A stretch of DNA of 64,000 nt, from assembly GCF_027532945.1 (NCBI RefSeq), contig NZ_JAPZTZ010000009.1:62001-126000 (forward strand), written 5' to 3'. Positions 46,886 to 55,336 of the stretch are shown here, in pieces. Within the stretch, counting starts at the first letter, position 1, and each line of letters opens with the position of its first letter. The notes beneath the pieces were generated by a model. That model ran no database searches. It was not told where the DNA came from and saw only the letters and a program-made list of their open reading frames with translations. This DNA comes from Phreatobacter sp. GTDB lineage: Bacteria > Pseudomonadota > Alphaproteobacteria > Rhizobiales > Phreatobacteraceae. The position numbers were made by a program, and so were the translations under genes.

Positions 46886-46901
46886 ACACTGTTACAAGTG
46901 T
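46886..46901. promoter_or_regulatory. AT-rich region with dyad upstream of phoU
   Basis: ACACT-N6-AGTGT lies in an AT-rich stretch (46855-46910) between phoR and phoU, along with TGTCA-like elements (CCTGTCAAGACA, AGTGTCATTG). These resemble pieces of a Pho box, but no pair shows the 11-base spacing of CTGTCAT repeats. This is probably a separate phoU promoter, possibly PhoB-responsive. Confidence 0.4.
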
Positions 46902-46983
46902 CATTGATGCGTCACGGGAGGGGCCTAGAAGAAGCCTCGCGGTCGCGATGGCGCGACCCGGCCGCCTGCCGCTGGAGCCTGTC

Positions 46984-47688
46984 ATGACCGAACATACCGT
47001 CAGCGCCTACGAGAACGAGCTCAAGGGTCTCGCCCAGCGGGTGGCGGAGATGGGCGGCCTGGCCGAGAAGCAGATTGTCGGCTCGATCGACGCTCTCATC
47101 CGCAACGACCACGAACTTGCCCAGCAGGTGCGCGCCGCCGACCCGCAGATCGACGCCCTGCAGCGGCAGATCGAGGAGACCGGCATCCTCATCATCGCCA
47201 AGCGCCAGCCCATGGCGGTGGACCTGCGCGAAATCGTCGGTGCGCTGCGCATCGCCACCGATCTCGAGCGCATCGCCGACCTCGCCAAGAGCAATGCCAA
47301 GCGCGTTCTCGCCATGAACGGCGCCCAGCAGCTGCCCAAGGTCACCGGCGGCTTCGACGCCATGGCCCGCCTCGCCATGGAGCGGGTGAAGCAGGTGCTC
47401 GACGCCTATGCCCAGCGCGACGTCGCCGCGGCCCTCGAGGTCTGGGGCGCCGATGGCGACATCGATGCCCTCTACAATTCGCTGTTCCGCGAGCTGCTCA
47501 CTTACATGCTCGAGGACCCGCGCAACATCGGTCCCTGCACCCACCTCCTGTTCTGCGCCAAGAACCTGGAGCGCATCGGCGACCACGCCACCAACATCGC
47601 CGAGACCATCCACTACATGGTCAATGGCGTCGCGCTCGTCGATGAGCGCCCGAAGCTCGACACGATCAGCATGGTTCCGGTGGCGTGA
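46984..47688 (+). CDS. phoU: Phosphate signalling regulator PhoU
   Basis: A 234-residue cytoplasmic protein of two three-helix PhoU repeats, each with a metal-binding E/DxxxD-type motif (DLERIADLAKSNAKR and NLERIGDHATNIAETIHYM). It restrains PhoR signalling through the Pst transporter when phosphate is plentiful. The ATG giving MTEHTVSAYENEL is the standard family start; 12 additional codons upstream are open. It lies between phoR and phoB on the same strand. Since PhoU usually works with PstB, its separation from pst genes here is notable. Confidence 0.93.
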   Translation: MTEHTVSAYENELKGLAQRVAEMGGLAEKQIVGSIDALIRNDHELAQQVRAADPQIDALQRQIEETGILIIAKRQPMAVDLREIVGALRIATDLERIADLAKSNAKRVLAMNGAQQLPKVTGGFDAMARLAMERVKQVLDAYAQRDVAAALEVWGADGDIDALYNSLFRELLTYMLEDPRNIGPCTHLLFCAKNLERIGDHATNIAETIHYMVNGVALVDERPKLDTISMVPVA

Positions 47689-47725
47689 GGCACGCGCCGT
47701 ACCGGACCCGCGAACGGAGCGATTG

Positions 47726-48430
47726 ATGACCGCACGCATCCTGGTGGTCGAGGACGAGGAACCGATCACCGTCCTCCTGCGCTACAACCTCGAGGCTGAA
47801 GGCTATCAGGTCGAGGTCGTCGGGCGCGGCGATGAAGCCGAAGTGCGACTGCGCGAGGCCGTCCCTGACCTCGTGCTTCTCGACTGGATGCTGCCCGGCC
47901 TCTCCGGCATCGAGCTTTGCCGCCGCATCCGCGTGCGCCCGGAGACCGAGCGCCTGCCGGTGATCATGCTCACCGCACGTGGCGAGGAGGGCGAGCGCGT
48001 CCGCGGGCTCGCCACCGGTGCGGACGATTATGTGGTGAAGCCCTTCTCGGTGCCTGAGCTTCTCGCCCGCATCCGCGCGCTGCTGCGCCGGGCGAAGCCA
48101 GAGCATCTGTCCAGTGTGCTGAAGTCCGGCGACATCGAGCTCGACCGCGAAACGCGCCGCGTTCACCGTGCCGGCCGGGAGATCAATCTCGGCCCGACCG
48201 AGTTCCGCCTGCTTGAATTTCTCATGCAGTCGCCGGGCCGCGTCTATACCCGCGAACAGCTGCTCGACGGTGTCTGGGGCCGCGACGTCTATATCGACGA
48301 GCGCACGGTTGACGTCCATATCGGGCGTCTGCGCAAGGCGGTGAAGCGTGGCCGCGAGGCGGATCCGATCCGCACGGTGCGCGGCTCCGGCTATTCCTTC
48401 AACGAGCGCTTCGCCGGCGGGGCGGCCTGA
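47726..48430 (+). CDS. phoB: Phosphate regulon response regulator PhoB
   Basis: A 234-residue OmpR-family activator. The receiver domain (1-120) has the acidic pair Glu9-Asp10, phosphoacceptor Asp53 in LLDWMLPG and the conserved Lys in VVKPFS. The winged-helix DNA-binding domain (about 132-228) shows LGPTEFRLLEFLMQSPGRVYTREQLLDGVWG and IRTVRGSGYSF, closely like PhoB. The ATG at 47726 follows CGGAG by six bases. The receiver sequence is typical only from there, so the longer open frame, which reads through phoU, is discarded. It lies 37 bases after phoU and is likely co-transcribed. Confidence 0.93.
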   Translation: MTARILVVEDEEPITVLLRYNLEAEGYQVEVVGRGDEAEVRLREAVPDLVLLDWMLPGLSGIELCRRIRVRPETERLPVIMLTARGEEGERVRGLATGADDYVVKPFSVPELLARIRALLRRAKPEHLSSVLKSGDIELDRETRRVHRAGREINLGPTEFRLLEFLMQSPGRVYTREQLLDGVWGRDVYIDERTVDVHIGRLRKAVKRGREADPIRTVRGSGYSFNERFAGGAA

Positions 48431-48434
48431 GGCC

Positions 48435-50249
48435 TCACGCCTCGAGGCTCTCCTTGAGGATCTCCAGTTCCAGCCAGCGGTCCTCGGCTGCCGAGAGTTC
48501 GCCCTGCGCCTTGGTCATGGCGGCGCTGGCCTTGTCGAAGGCGGCGCGGTCGCGTGCATAGAGCCCGGGATCGGCGAGGATCGCCTGGAGCTTGGCGATA
48601 TCGCGGCCGAGCGCATCCATACGTGCGGGCAGGGTGTCGAGGTCGTGCTTGTCCTTGAAGGACAGTTTTCGGCGCTGCTGGTCCGCAGGCTTTTCGGTGC
48701 GCGGCGTGGGGGCTGTCGGGCTCTCCGCCTTCGGCTTCTCGACCGTGCGGGCGGACACGCCCGCCCCGCGCTGCATCACCATGTCCGAATAGCCGCCGGC
48801 ATATTCGATCCAGCGTCCCGCGCCTTCGCTCACCAGCACGGAGGTGCAAACGCGGTCGAGGAAGTCGCGGTCATGCGAGACGAGGATCACCGTGCCGGGG
48901 AAGTCGGTCAGCATTTCCTGCAGCAGATCGAGCGTCTCGAGGTCGAGATCATTCGTCGGCTCATCAAGAACGAGGAGGTTGGCCGGGCTCGCCAGGGCTC
49001 GGGCCAGCATCAGCCGGCCGCGCTCGCCGCCGGAGAGCACGCCGAGCGGCGTGCCTTTCTGTTCGGGGGCGAAGAGGAAGTCCTTCATGTAGCCGACCAC
49101 GTGGCGGTTCTCGCCATTGATCGTGACATAGTCGCCGCGTCCGCGCGTCAGCGCCTCGGCGAGCGGCATGGCCGGATCGAGTTCGTCGCGCTTCTGGTCG
49201 AGATTGGCCATGGCGAGATTGGTGCCCAGCTCGATCGACCCTGAATTGGGCTCGAGCACGCCGGTCAGCATCTTGACCAGCGTGGTCTTGCCCGCGCCGT
49301 TCGCCCCGACGATGCCCAGCCGGTCGCCGCGCAGGATGCGGATGGTGAGACTGTCGACGATGGTCCGGTCGCCGAAATGTTTGGAGATGCCGCGCGCCTC
49401 GACCACCCGCTTGCCGGAGAGGTCGGCATCGCTCACCGTCATCGACACCGTGCCGACGGCCTTGCGGTGCTCGCGAAAATCCTTGCGCAGGGTGTGGAGG
49501 TTGGCGAGGCGGCGGACATTGCGCTTGCGCCGCGCCGAGACGCCGTAGCGCAGCCAGTGCTCCTCGCGGGCGATCTGCCGGTCGAGCTTGTGCTGCTCCT
49601 TCTCCTCCTGCTCCAGCACCTCGTCGCGCCAGGCCTCGAAATGGGCGAAGCCCTTGTCGAGCCGGCGCGTCATGCCGCGGTCGAGCCAGACGGTCGTCCG
49701 GGAGAGGTTTTCGAGGAACCGCCGGTCATGGCTGATCATGACGATCGCCGAGGGCAGGCGCTTCAGCGTCTTTTCCAGCCACTCGATGGCCGGCAGGTCG
49801 AGGTGGTTGGTCGGCTCGTCGAGGATGAGGACGTCCGGCTCCGGCGCAATGGCGTGCGCGAGAGCGGCGCGCTTCGCTTCGCCCCCCGAGAGCGAGGCGG
49901 TGCCTTCCTCGCCGGTCAGTCCCAGCTCTTCCAGCAGCATCCGCGCGCGATAGGGGTCATCGCCGGGCCCAAGGCCGCTTTCCACATAGGCAAGGGTGGT
50001 CGGGAAGGCCGAGAGATCAGGTTCCTGCAGGAGATAGCGGATCGTCGCGGTCGGCTGGGCGAAACGGCTGCCGGAATCGGCCTCCACCAGTCCCGCGGCG
50101 ATCTTCAGAAGCGTCGATTTGCCCGAGCCGTTGCGGCCGACCAGCGCCAGCCGGTCGCCGGCTTCCACCGACAGCGCGGCGGCGGTCAGCAGCGGCGTGC
50201 CACCGAAGGTGAGGGCGATGTCCTGGAGCTGAAGAAGGGGAGGAGCCAT
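48435..50249 (-). CDS. uup: ABC-F family ATPase, Uup type
   Basis: A 604-residue soluble protein with two ABC domains (about 5-240 and 295-505) and no membrane part. Walker A motifs are GRNGSGKST and GANGAGKTT, signatures LSGGEAKR and LSGGERGR, and both Walker B runs end DEPTN, the mark of ABC-F proteins. The linker between domains (about 210-270) is the charged P-site tRNA-interaction motif. A C-terminal coiled coil (about 540-604, DALGRDIAKLQAILADPGLYARD) identifies Uup. Known roles are in ribosome handling and tolerance of DNA-repair intermediates. The chosen ATG has GGAGGAG upstream. It converges with phoB. Confidence 0.9.
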   Translation of the reverse strand: MAPPLLQLQDIALTFGGTPLLTAAALSVEAGDRLALVGRNGSGKSTLLKIAAGLVEADSGSRFAQPTATIRYLLQEPDLSAFPTTLAYVESGLGPGDDPYRARMLLEELGLTGEEGTASLSGGEAKRAALAHAIAPEPDVLILDEPTNHLDLPAIEWLEKTLKRLPSAIVMISHDRRFLENLSRTTVWLDRGMTRRLDKGFAHFEAWRDEVLEQEEKEQHKLDRQIAREEHWLRYGVSARRKRNVRRLANLHTLRKDFREHRKAVGTVSMTVSDADLSGKRVVEARGISKHFGDRTIVDSLTIRILRGDRLGIVGANGAGKTTLVKMLTGVLEPNSGSIELGTNLAMANLDQKRDELDPAMPLAEALTRGRGDYVTINGENRHVVGYMKDFLFAPEQKGTPLGVLSGGERGRLMLARALASPANLLVLDEPTNDLDLETLDLLQEMLTDFPGTVILVSHDRDFLDRVCTSVLVSEGAGRWIEYAGGYSDMVMQRGAGVSARTVEKPKAESPTAPTPRTEKPADQQRRKLSFKDKHDLDTLPARMDALGRDIAKLQAILADPGLYARDRAAFDKASAAMTKAQGELSAAEDRWLELEILKESLEA

Positions 50250-50320
50250 GGCCCGCCGTCTAGCATCCCCGCGCGGCTCGTGCACCCTGTCGCCACAGCG
50301 ATTCTGACCGTGGTGCCGCC

Positions 50321-50914
50321 ATGCGCATGCTCGTCGTCTATTGCCATCCCTGTCCCGAGAGCTTCACCGCGGCGGTACGCGACCGCGCGCTGGCAGCCCT
50401 TGCCGCCGCCGGCCACGAAACCCGGCTCATCGACCTGCACGGCGAGGGTTTCAACCCGGTCATGGATGCGCAGGAGCGGCGGGACTATCACAGCGAAGGC
50501 GTCAATGAGGCGCCCGTCGCCGCCCATCTCGACGCCCTGCGCTGGGCCGAGGGCCTGCTCTTCGTCTATCCGACCTGGTGGTATGGCCTCCCCGCCATGC
50601 TCAAGGGCTGGCTCGACCGCGTCTGGGTGCCGCATGCGACCTTCACCATGCCCTCTGGGGGCAAGCCCATCGGCCGCGTGCTGACGCAGATCCGCTTCAT
50701 CGGCGCCGTGTCGACGCTCGGATCGCCCTGGTGGTGGTGGCGGCTCGTCATGGCCGAGCCGGGCCGGCGGACGCTGTTGAGGGGCTTGCGTCCCCTCGTC
50801 AATCCACGCTGCCGGACGCTGTGGCTCGCCCTGCACCAGATGGACACGGCGGGCGATGCGGAACGGCGGGCCTTCCTCGACAAGGTCGAGTCGAAGCTGA
50901 CAGCGCTGCGCTAG
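50321..50914 (+). CDS. Flavodoxin-fold NAD(P)H:quinone oxidoreductase, copy 2
   Basis: A 197-residue relative of the reductase at 22 kb with the same opening (MRMLVVYCHPCPESFTAAV), GEGFNPVMDAQERRDYH, the flavin-contact segment FVYPTWWYGLPAMLKGWLDRVWVP and a Trp-rich stretch (SPWWWWRL) after it. It is thus a Flavodoxin_2 family FMN-binding quinone reductase, cytoplasmic, likely protective against quinone redox cycling. It is convergent with prs, with stops only four bases apart and no visible terminator. Confidence 0.87.
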   Translation: MRMLVVYCHPCPESFTAAVRDRALAALAAAGHETRLIDLHGEGFNPVMDAQERRDYHSEGVNEAPVAAHLDALRWAEGLLFVYPTWWYGLPAMLKGWLDRVWVPHATFTMPSGGKPIGRVLTQIRFIGAVSTLGSPWWWWRLVMAEPGRRTLLRGLRPLVNPRCRTLWLALHQMDTAGDAERRAFLDKVESKLTALR

Positions 50915-50918
50915 TGCG

Positions 50919-51869
50919 TCAGTCGAAGAGGCTCGAGACGCTTTCCTCGCTCGCGGTGCGGGCGATGGCCTCGCCGATCAGCGTGGCGACGGAGAGGGTG
51001 CGGATGTTGCGCGCGACGCGGACGGCCTCGGTCGGCTGGATGGAATCGGTGATCACCAGCTCCTTCAGCTTCGAGGCGGTGATGCGGGCGACCGCGCCAC
51101 CCGACAGCACGCCGTGGGTGATATAGGCCGAGACGTCCTTGGCGCCGCGGGCGAGCAGCGCCTCGGCGGCGTTCACCAGCGTGCCGCCGGAATCGACGAT
51201 GTCGTCGACGAGGATGCAGCTCTTGCCCTCGACATCGCCGATGACGTTCATCACCTCGCTCTCGCCCGGCCGCTCACGCCGCTTGTCGACGATGGCGAGG
51301 AGGGCGTCGATGCGCTTGGCCAGCGCGCGGGCACGGACCACGCCGCCGACGTCCGGCGAGACCACCATGACGTCCTCGATGCTGCGGTTGTCCTTGATAT
51401 CCTTGGCGAGGAGCGGAGCCGCGAAAAGGTTGTCGGTGGGGATGTCGAAGAAGCCCTGGATCTGCCCGGCATGGAGGTCGAGCGTCATGACGCGGTCGGC
51501 ACCGGCCTGGGTGATGAGGTTCGCCACCAGCTTCGCCGAGATCGGCGTGCGCGAGCCGGACCGGCGGTCCTGGCGGGCATAGCCGAAATAGGGGATCACC
51601 GCGGTGATGCGCTTGGCCGAGGACCGGCGCAGCGCGTCGCAGATGATCAGCAGCTCCATCAGGTGGTCATTCGTCGGGAAGGACGTGGACTGGACGATGT
51701 AGACGTCCTCGCCGCGCACGTTCTCCTGGATCTCGACGAAGATCTCCATGTCGGCGAAGCGCCGCACGGAGGCCTTGGTGAGCGACGTGTTGAGATAGGC
51801 CCCGATCGCTTCGGCGAGCGGCCGGTTGGAATTGCCGGAAACGATCTTGATCCCGGATTTTCGCGACAT
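50919..51869 (-). CDS. prs: Ribose-phosphate pyrophosphokinase (PRPP synthetase)
   Basis: A 316-residue class I enzyme making PRPP from ribose 5-phosphate and ATP for nucleotide, His and Trp synthesis. Diagnostic segments are [15 protein letters not shown] at the start, the flexible loop with FGYARQDR (95-102), the metal/ATP motif [11 protein letters not shown] (131-141), and the PRPP-binding loop [10 protein letters not shown] (221-230). Length and spacing are standard. It has its own promoter in the 154-base gap upstream. Confidence 0.97.
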   Translation of the reverse strand: MSRKSGIKIVSGNSNRPLAEAIGAYLNTSLTKASVRRFADMEIFVEIQENVRGEDVYIVQSTSFPTNDHLMELLIICDALRRSSAKRITAVIPYFGYARQDRRSGSRTPISAKLVANLITQAGADRVMTLDLHAGQIQGFFDIPTDNLFAAPLLAKDIKDNRSIEDVMVVSPDVGGVVRARALAKRIDALLAIVDKRRERPGESEVMNVIGDVEGKSCILVDDIVDSGGTLVNAAEALLARGAKDVSAYITHGVLSGGAVARITASKLKELVITDSIQPTEAVRVARNIRTLSVATLIGEAIARTASEESVSSLFD

Positions 51870-52023
51870 TGGAACGTTTCTCGCGGCGGCAACAGTGGCG
51901 CCCTCTTAGCAACCCGTCCCCCCTGCCACAATGCCGCAGCGCGGCAAGGACGAGCGCAATCAACAGGGTGTGACGGGAGAGTGACGATTCCGCGAGTTGT
52001 TGCGTGCCGCCAGGCGATACGGT

Positions 52024-52818
52024 TCAGCCCTGGAGGGCGATTCCCGCGATGTGGCGGCCGTAATCCGCCTCGTGACGATGCGTGGTGCGCCGGTAGGAGT
52101 AGAAGCGCTTTTCGTCCGGATAGGTGTCGAGGCCGAGATCATCGACGGCCGCGACACCAGCCGCCGTCAGCCGGTGGGCGATGAAGCCCGGCAGGTCGAA
52201 CTGCGCGTGACCGGGCTTGCCGTCAATGAAAAAGCGGGCATAGGCCTCGTCGGCGCTGCGGAACTGGTCGACGAAGACCTGGCTCACCTCGTAGCTCGGT
52301 TGGCGGATGAGCGGGCCGATGGCCGTGCGGATGCGGGCGCGGTCGGCACCAAGCGTCTCCATGGCGGCTATGGTCGCTTCCAGGATCCCGCCAATGGCGC
52401 CTTTCCAGCCGGCATGGGCGGCGCCGACGACGCCCGCCTCGGCATCGGCGAAAAGCACCGGACCGCAATCGGCCGAGGCGACGCCGCAGGCGATCCCCGG
52501 CACTTTCGTCACCACCGCGTCGGCCTTCGGGCGCTCGCCGCCGTCATGCGGCCGCTCGGCGATGACGACGAGGTCCGAATGGACCTGGTAGCAGGAGATC
52601 AGCGCATCCGGGCCGACGCCGAGCGTCTCCGCCATCCGCCGCCGGTTCTCGCGGACGCGATCGGGATGGTCGGCCGAGCCGAGCCCGGCATTCAATGAAG
52701 CATAGAGCCCCTCCGACACCCCGCCTTCGCGGGTGAAGAAGGCATGGCGGATGCCGGGGAGGGCGGAGAGGCTGGCCGATGTCACGTACATGGCTTGAAG
52801 CGAAATCTGCTTCGCCAT
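52024..52818 (-). CDS. pgeF: Purine nucleoside phosphorylase / peptidoglycan editing factor (laccase-domain, YfiH)
   Basis: A 264-residue protein of the Cu-oxidase_4 (YfiH/PgeF/DUF152) family. The zinc/copper site is visible as His80 in CYQVHSD, the Cys in SADCGPVLF and the His in AAHAGWKGA. The opening HAFFTREGGVSEGLYASLNAG is typical. Homologues have been linked both to purine nucleoside phosphorolysis (FAMIN/LACC1-like) and to removal of mis-incorporated L-Ser from peptidoglycan precursors. It is the third gene of the lgt operon, six bases after the methyltransferase. Confidence 0.92.
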   Translation of the reverse strand: MAKQISLQAMYVTSASLSALPGIRHAFFTREGGVSEGLYASLNAGLGSADHPDRVRENRRRMAETLGVGPDALISCYQVHSDLVVIAERPHDGGERPKADAVVTKVPGIACGVASADCGPVLFADAEAGVVGAAHAGWKGAIGGILEATIAAMETLGADRARIRTAIGPLIRQPSYEVSQVFVDQFRSADEAYARFFIDGKPGHAQFDLPGFIAHRLTAAGVAAVDDLGLDTYPDEKRFYSYRRTTHRHEADYGRHIAGIALQG

Positions 52819-52824
52819 GGACTG

Positions 52825-53898
52825 TCAATCGACGAGCGGCAGGCGCGCGAGGACATCCCGGTCACTGGCGAGCGCGATCGCCTTGAACAGGCTGCCCATG
52901 CCGGTCGGAGCCGGGTCGACCAGACGCTCGACGCCGGCGCGCAGCGTCTCGAAGGCCTCCGGCCGGGCTGCGGCCAGCCGCTCCGCCCGCTCCGCAAGCC
53001 CAAGCCCGAAGAGCAGGTCGCGCTGCGTCACCACGGGTCCGGCACTGAGGCCCGCGCTGCGGGCTGCCGCCGCGAAGGCGGCGAAGTCGACATGGGCCGT
53101 GAGGTCGGCATCGCCCGGTTCAGCCAGGGGATCGACGGGACGATGGGCCTTCACCGCCTGTAGCGTCTCACCGCCACGACTTGTCGCGTGGCCGTAGTCG
53201 ATGAAGAGGGCGGCAAGCGGCGCGCCGCGCGCCGCGAGCGCCGCTGCGAGCGAGGCGAAGGCCGGACAGATCTCCACCAGCGTGCCCGGCGAGGCCTCGC
53301 GCAGGGCGTCCGGCAAGAGGCCGGGCGGCACGGGATCGCGCGACAGGCCGAAGGCGAAGGCGCCATCGCGCATGCCCACCAGCCTCTCGCGCCACCCCGC
53401 GTCAGCCCGGACGAACTGGCGGATCGGCAGGGCGTCGAGGAACTCGTTGGCGATGAGCAGGGTCGGGCCCGGCGGCACCTCATCGAGGCCGCGATGCCAG
53501 GTCGCTGCATCCCCAAGCACCTGCCGCTGGCGCTCCGCGAGGACCGGCGATGTCTCGACAAGATGCACGTCGAGGGCCGCGGCGAAGGCGGGCAGGGCCT
53601 TGGCCATCCTGAGGAGATCGGCCATCAGCGTTCCGCGCCCGGGGCCGATCTCGACCAGCTGCACGCGGTCCGGCCGGCCCATGGCCTCCCAGGCCGAAGC
53701 CGCCCAGACCCCCATCAGCTCGCCGAAGACCTGGCTGATCTCCGGTGCGGTGACGAAGTCGCCCGCAGCACCGAAGGGGTCGCGCGTCATGTAATAGCCG
53801 TGGCGCGGATGACCGAGCGCCAGAGCCATGTAGCGATCGACCGGGATCGGGCCCTCGCTGGCGATCAGCGCGGCGAGGTCCTCGGCCAGCGGCGTCAT
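52825..53898 (-). CDS. SAM-dependent methyltransferase, MidA/NDUFAF7 family
   Basis: A 357-residue class I methyltransferase. The family opening is LIASEGPIPVDRYMALALGHPRHGYYMTRDPFGAAGDFVTAPEISQVFGELMG, and the SAM-binding loop is VQLVEIGPGRGTLMADLLR. The mitochondrial homologue NDUFAF7/MidA methylates an arginine of a complex I subunit during assembly. A similar role with bacterial NDH-1 is plausible but unproven here. The start overlaps the lgt stop by four bases (ATGA). The order lgt, this gene, pgeF is conserved in many alphaproteobacteria. Confidence 0.88.
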   Translation of the reverse strand: MTPLAEDLAALIASEGPIPVDRYMALALGHPRHGYYMTRDPFGAAGDFVTAPEISQVFGELMGVWAASAWEAMGRPDRVQLVEIGPGRGTLMADLLRMAKALPAFAAALDVHLVETSPVLAERQRQVLGDAATWHRGLDEVPPGPTLLIANEFLDALPIRQFVRADAGWRERLVGMRDGAFAFGLSRDPVPPGLLPDALREASPGTLVEICPAFASLAAALAARGAPLAALFIDYGHATSRGGETLQAVKAHRPVDPLAEPGDADLTAHVDFAAFAAAARSAGLSAGPVVTQRDLLFGLGLAERAERLAAARPEAFETLRAGVERLVDPAPTGMGSLFKAIALASDRDVLARLPLVD

Positions 53899-54710
53899 GC
53901 GGCAGCGCGGCGTGACCGCAGCACCAGCCAGATTCCCACGGCGATCAGCGGCAGCGACAGCAACTGGCCCATGGTCGCCCCGGCGAAGAGGAAGCCGAGC
54001 TGCGGATCGGGCTGGCGGAAGAGTTCCCCGAAGGATCGGGCAAGGCCGTAGCCGATGCCGAAGCAGCCGGCGAGGAAGCCTGGGCGCTTCAAGCCTCCGG
54101 AGCGGGCGATGAGGAGCAGGACGACGAAGAGCAGGAGGCCTTCCGTTCCCGCCTGGTAGAGCTGGCTCGGATGGCGCGGATCAGGACCGGCGCCGGGGAA
54201 GATGATTCCCCAGGGCACATCGGTGACGCGGCCCCACAGCTCCGGCTTGATGAAATTGGCGAGGCGCCCGAGGGCGATGCCGATGGGTGCGACGATCGCC
54301 GCGAGGTCGATCAGCGGCAGGACGGGCAGGCTGTTGCGGCGGGCGAAGATGGTGAGCCCGACGACCGCGCCGACAATGCCGCCGTGGAAGGCCATGCCGC
54401 CTTCCCAGACCGCGAGGATCGCCGCCGGATGGGCGATGTAATAATCGAGATTGTAGATAAGCACGAAGGCGAGACGGCCGCCGAGAATGCCGCACAGCGC
54501 CGCCCAGACGATGGCATCGTCGATGGCCGCGGGCGGCATTGGCGCTTTGCCCCCGGCCCAGAGCCGGTCGGTGGCGAGCAGGCGCTTGGCCAGCCACCAG
54601 CCGAAGAGGAAGCCGCCAATATAGGCGAGCGCATACCAGCGGATGGCGAGCGGGCCGATTTCGATCAGCACCGGGTCGATCACGGGGAAGGGCAGGGCGA
54701 GCAGCGGCAT
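53895..54710 (-). CDS. lgt: Prolipoprotein diacylglyceryl transferase
   Basis: Transfers diacylglycerol from phosphatidylglycerol to the lipobox Cys of prolipoproteins, the first step of lipoprotein maturation at the inner membrane. It has 271 residues with about seven membrane segments. Diagnostic motifs are IRWYALAYIGGFLFGWWLAKRL, MAFHGGIVGAVVGL and the Lgt signature GRLANFIKPELWGRVTD, then HPSQLYQAGTEGLLLF. The ATG giving MPLLALPFP is chosen; the longer frame adds a low-complexity basic leader and overlaps the ubiK promoter region. First gene of an operon with the MidA-like gene and pgeF. Confidence 0.95.
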   Translation of the reverse strand: MPLLALPFPVIDPVLIEIGPLAIRWYALAYIGGFLFGWWLAKRLLATDRLWAGGKAPMPPAAIDDAIVWAALCGILGGRLAFVLIYNLDYYIAHPAAILAVWEGGMAFHGGIVGAVVGLTIFARRNSLPVLPLIDLAAIVAPIGIALGRLANFIKPELWGRVTDVPWGIIFPGAGPDPRHPSQLYQAGTEGLLLFVVLLLIARSGGLKRPGFLAGCFGIGYGLARSFGELFRQPDPQLGFLFAGATMGQLLSLPLIAVGIWLVLRSRRAAA

Positions 54711-54839
54711 GGCGGTGCTGTGCCCGCGCCCCGCGACGCGGTCAAGACCGGCGCGACGACGCCGCGAGCCCTTGCAACGGCGCGGCGGGGTCCCCATACC
54801 CTCTCCCAGACCCATCACGACGCCGAGGAGGCGCGTTCC

Positions 54840-55094
54840 ATGACCCAGACCACCGATCGCATCGCCGACGAGTTCGCCAAGTTCATGACCGACGCCGCCG
54901 GCTTCGCCCAGGGCATGAAGCGCGAGGCCGACACCTTCGTGAAGACCCAGGCCGAGCGCCTGCTGCGCGAGATGGACCTGCCGAGCCGCGAGGAGTTCGA
55001 GGCCGTGCGCGAGATGGCGGTGAAGGCGCGCGAAGAGAACGAGGCGCTCAAGGCCCGCATCGAGGCGCTGGAGGCGCGGCTCTCGGCAGGGTGA
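54840..55094 (+). CDS. ubiK: UbiK-family accessory factor (BMFP)
   Basis: An 84-residue protein of the BMFP/UbiK family, which helps assemble or lipid-couple the ubiquinone biosynthesis complex in proteobacteria. The N-terminal amphipathic part (MTQTTDRIADEFAKFMTDAAGFAQGMKRE) and a C-terminal trimeric coiled coil (SREEFEAVREMAVKAREENEALKARIEALEARL) fit the family exactly. Only the portion from the ATG at 54840, with GAGGAGG upstream, is real. The much longer open frame runs backwards through lgt. It is divergent from lgt. Confidence 0.88.
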   Translation: MTQTTDRIADEFAKFMTDAAGFAQGMKREADTFVKTQAERLLREMDLPSREEFEAVREMAVKAREENEALKARIEALEARLSAG

Positions 55095-55127
55095 CCGTCA
55101 GGCTTTGACGCTTTGCCCTTCGGAAAT

Positions 55128-55170
55128 GCGTCCTTCGAGGCTCGCTGCCGCTCGCACCTCAGGATGAGGA
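55128..55170. repeat. Palindromic intergenic repeat, copy C
   Basis: TGCGTCCTTCGAGGCTCGC, four bases, GCTCGCACCTCAGGATGAGG. The same two halves as at 21.7 kb, here with only TGCC between them. It lies just after ubiK. Confidence 0.8.
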
Positions 55171-55250
55171 AGGTTGCGAGCTGCAGGTCCCGTTCCGCAT
55201 GAGCGGTGCGCTGAAGGCGCCTAACCCGAGGCGCCACACACGACGGTCCC

Positions 55251-55291
55251 CATCCTGAGGTGCGAGCGGCAGCGAGCCTCGAAGGACGCAC
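55251..55291. repeat. Palindromic intergenic repeat, inverted copy D
   Basis: CATCCTGAGGTGCGAGC, GGCA, GCGAGCCTCGAAGGACGCAC. It is the reverse complement of copy C, 80 bases away, just before the end of the minus-strand lsrB gene. The pair can fold into a hairpin of about 40 bp with an 80-base loop. Confidence 0.8.
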
Positions 55292-55336
55292 TTGCGCGAT
55301 GCAGGGCGCGTTCCTCGGGGAAACGGCAACCGCCGC

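Noticed and set aside
46865-46905. Canonical Pho box upstream of phoU
   Set aside because: TGTCA-like pieces exist but none are spaced 11 bases apart as CTGTCAT repeats, so only a tentative regulatory region is listed.
44376-46985. 869-codon open frame opposite TauE, TIGR02186 and phoR
   Set aside because: Shadow of three well-supported plus-strand genes; repetitive charged composition.
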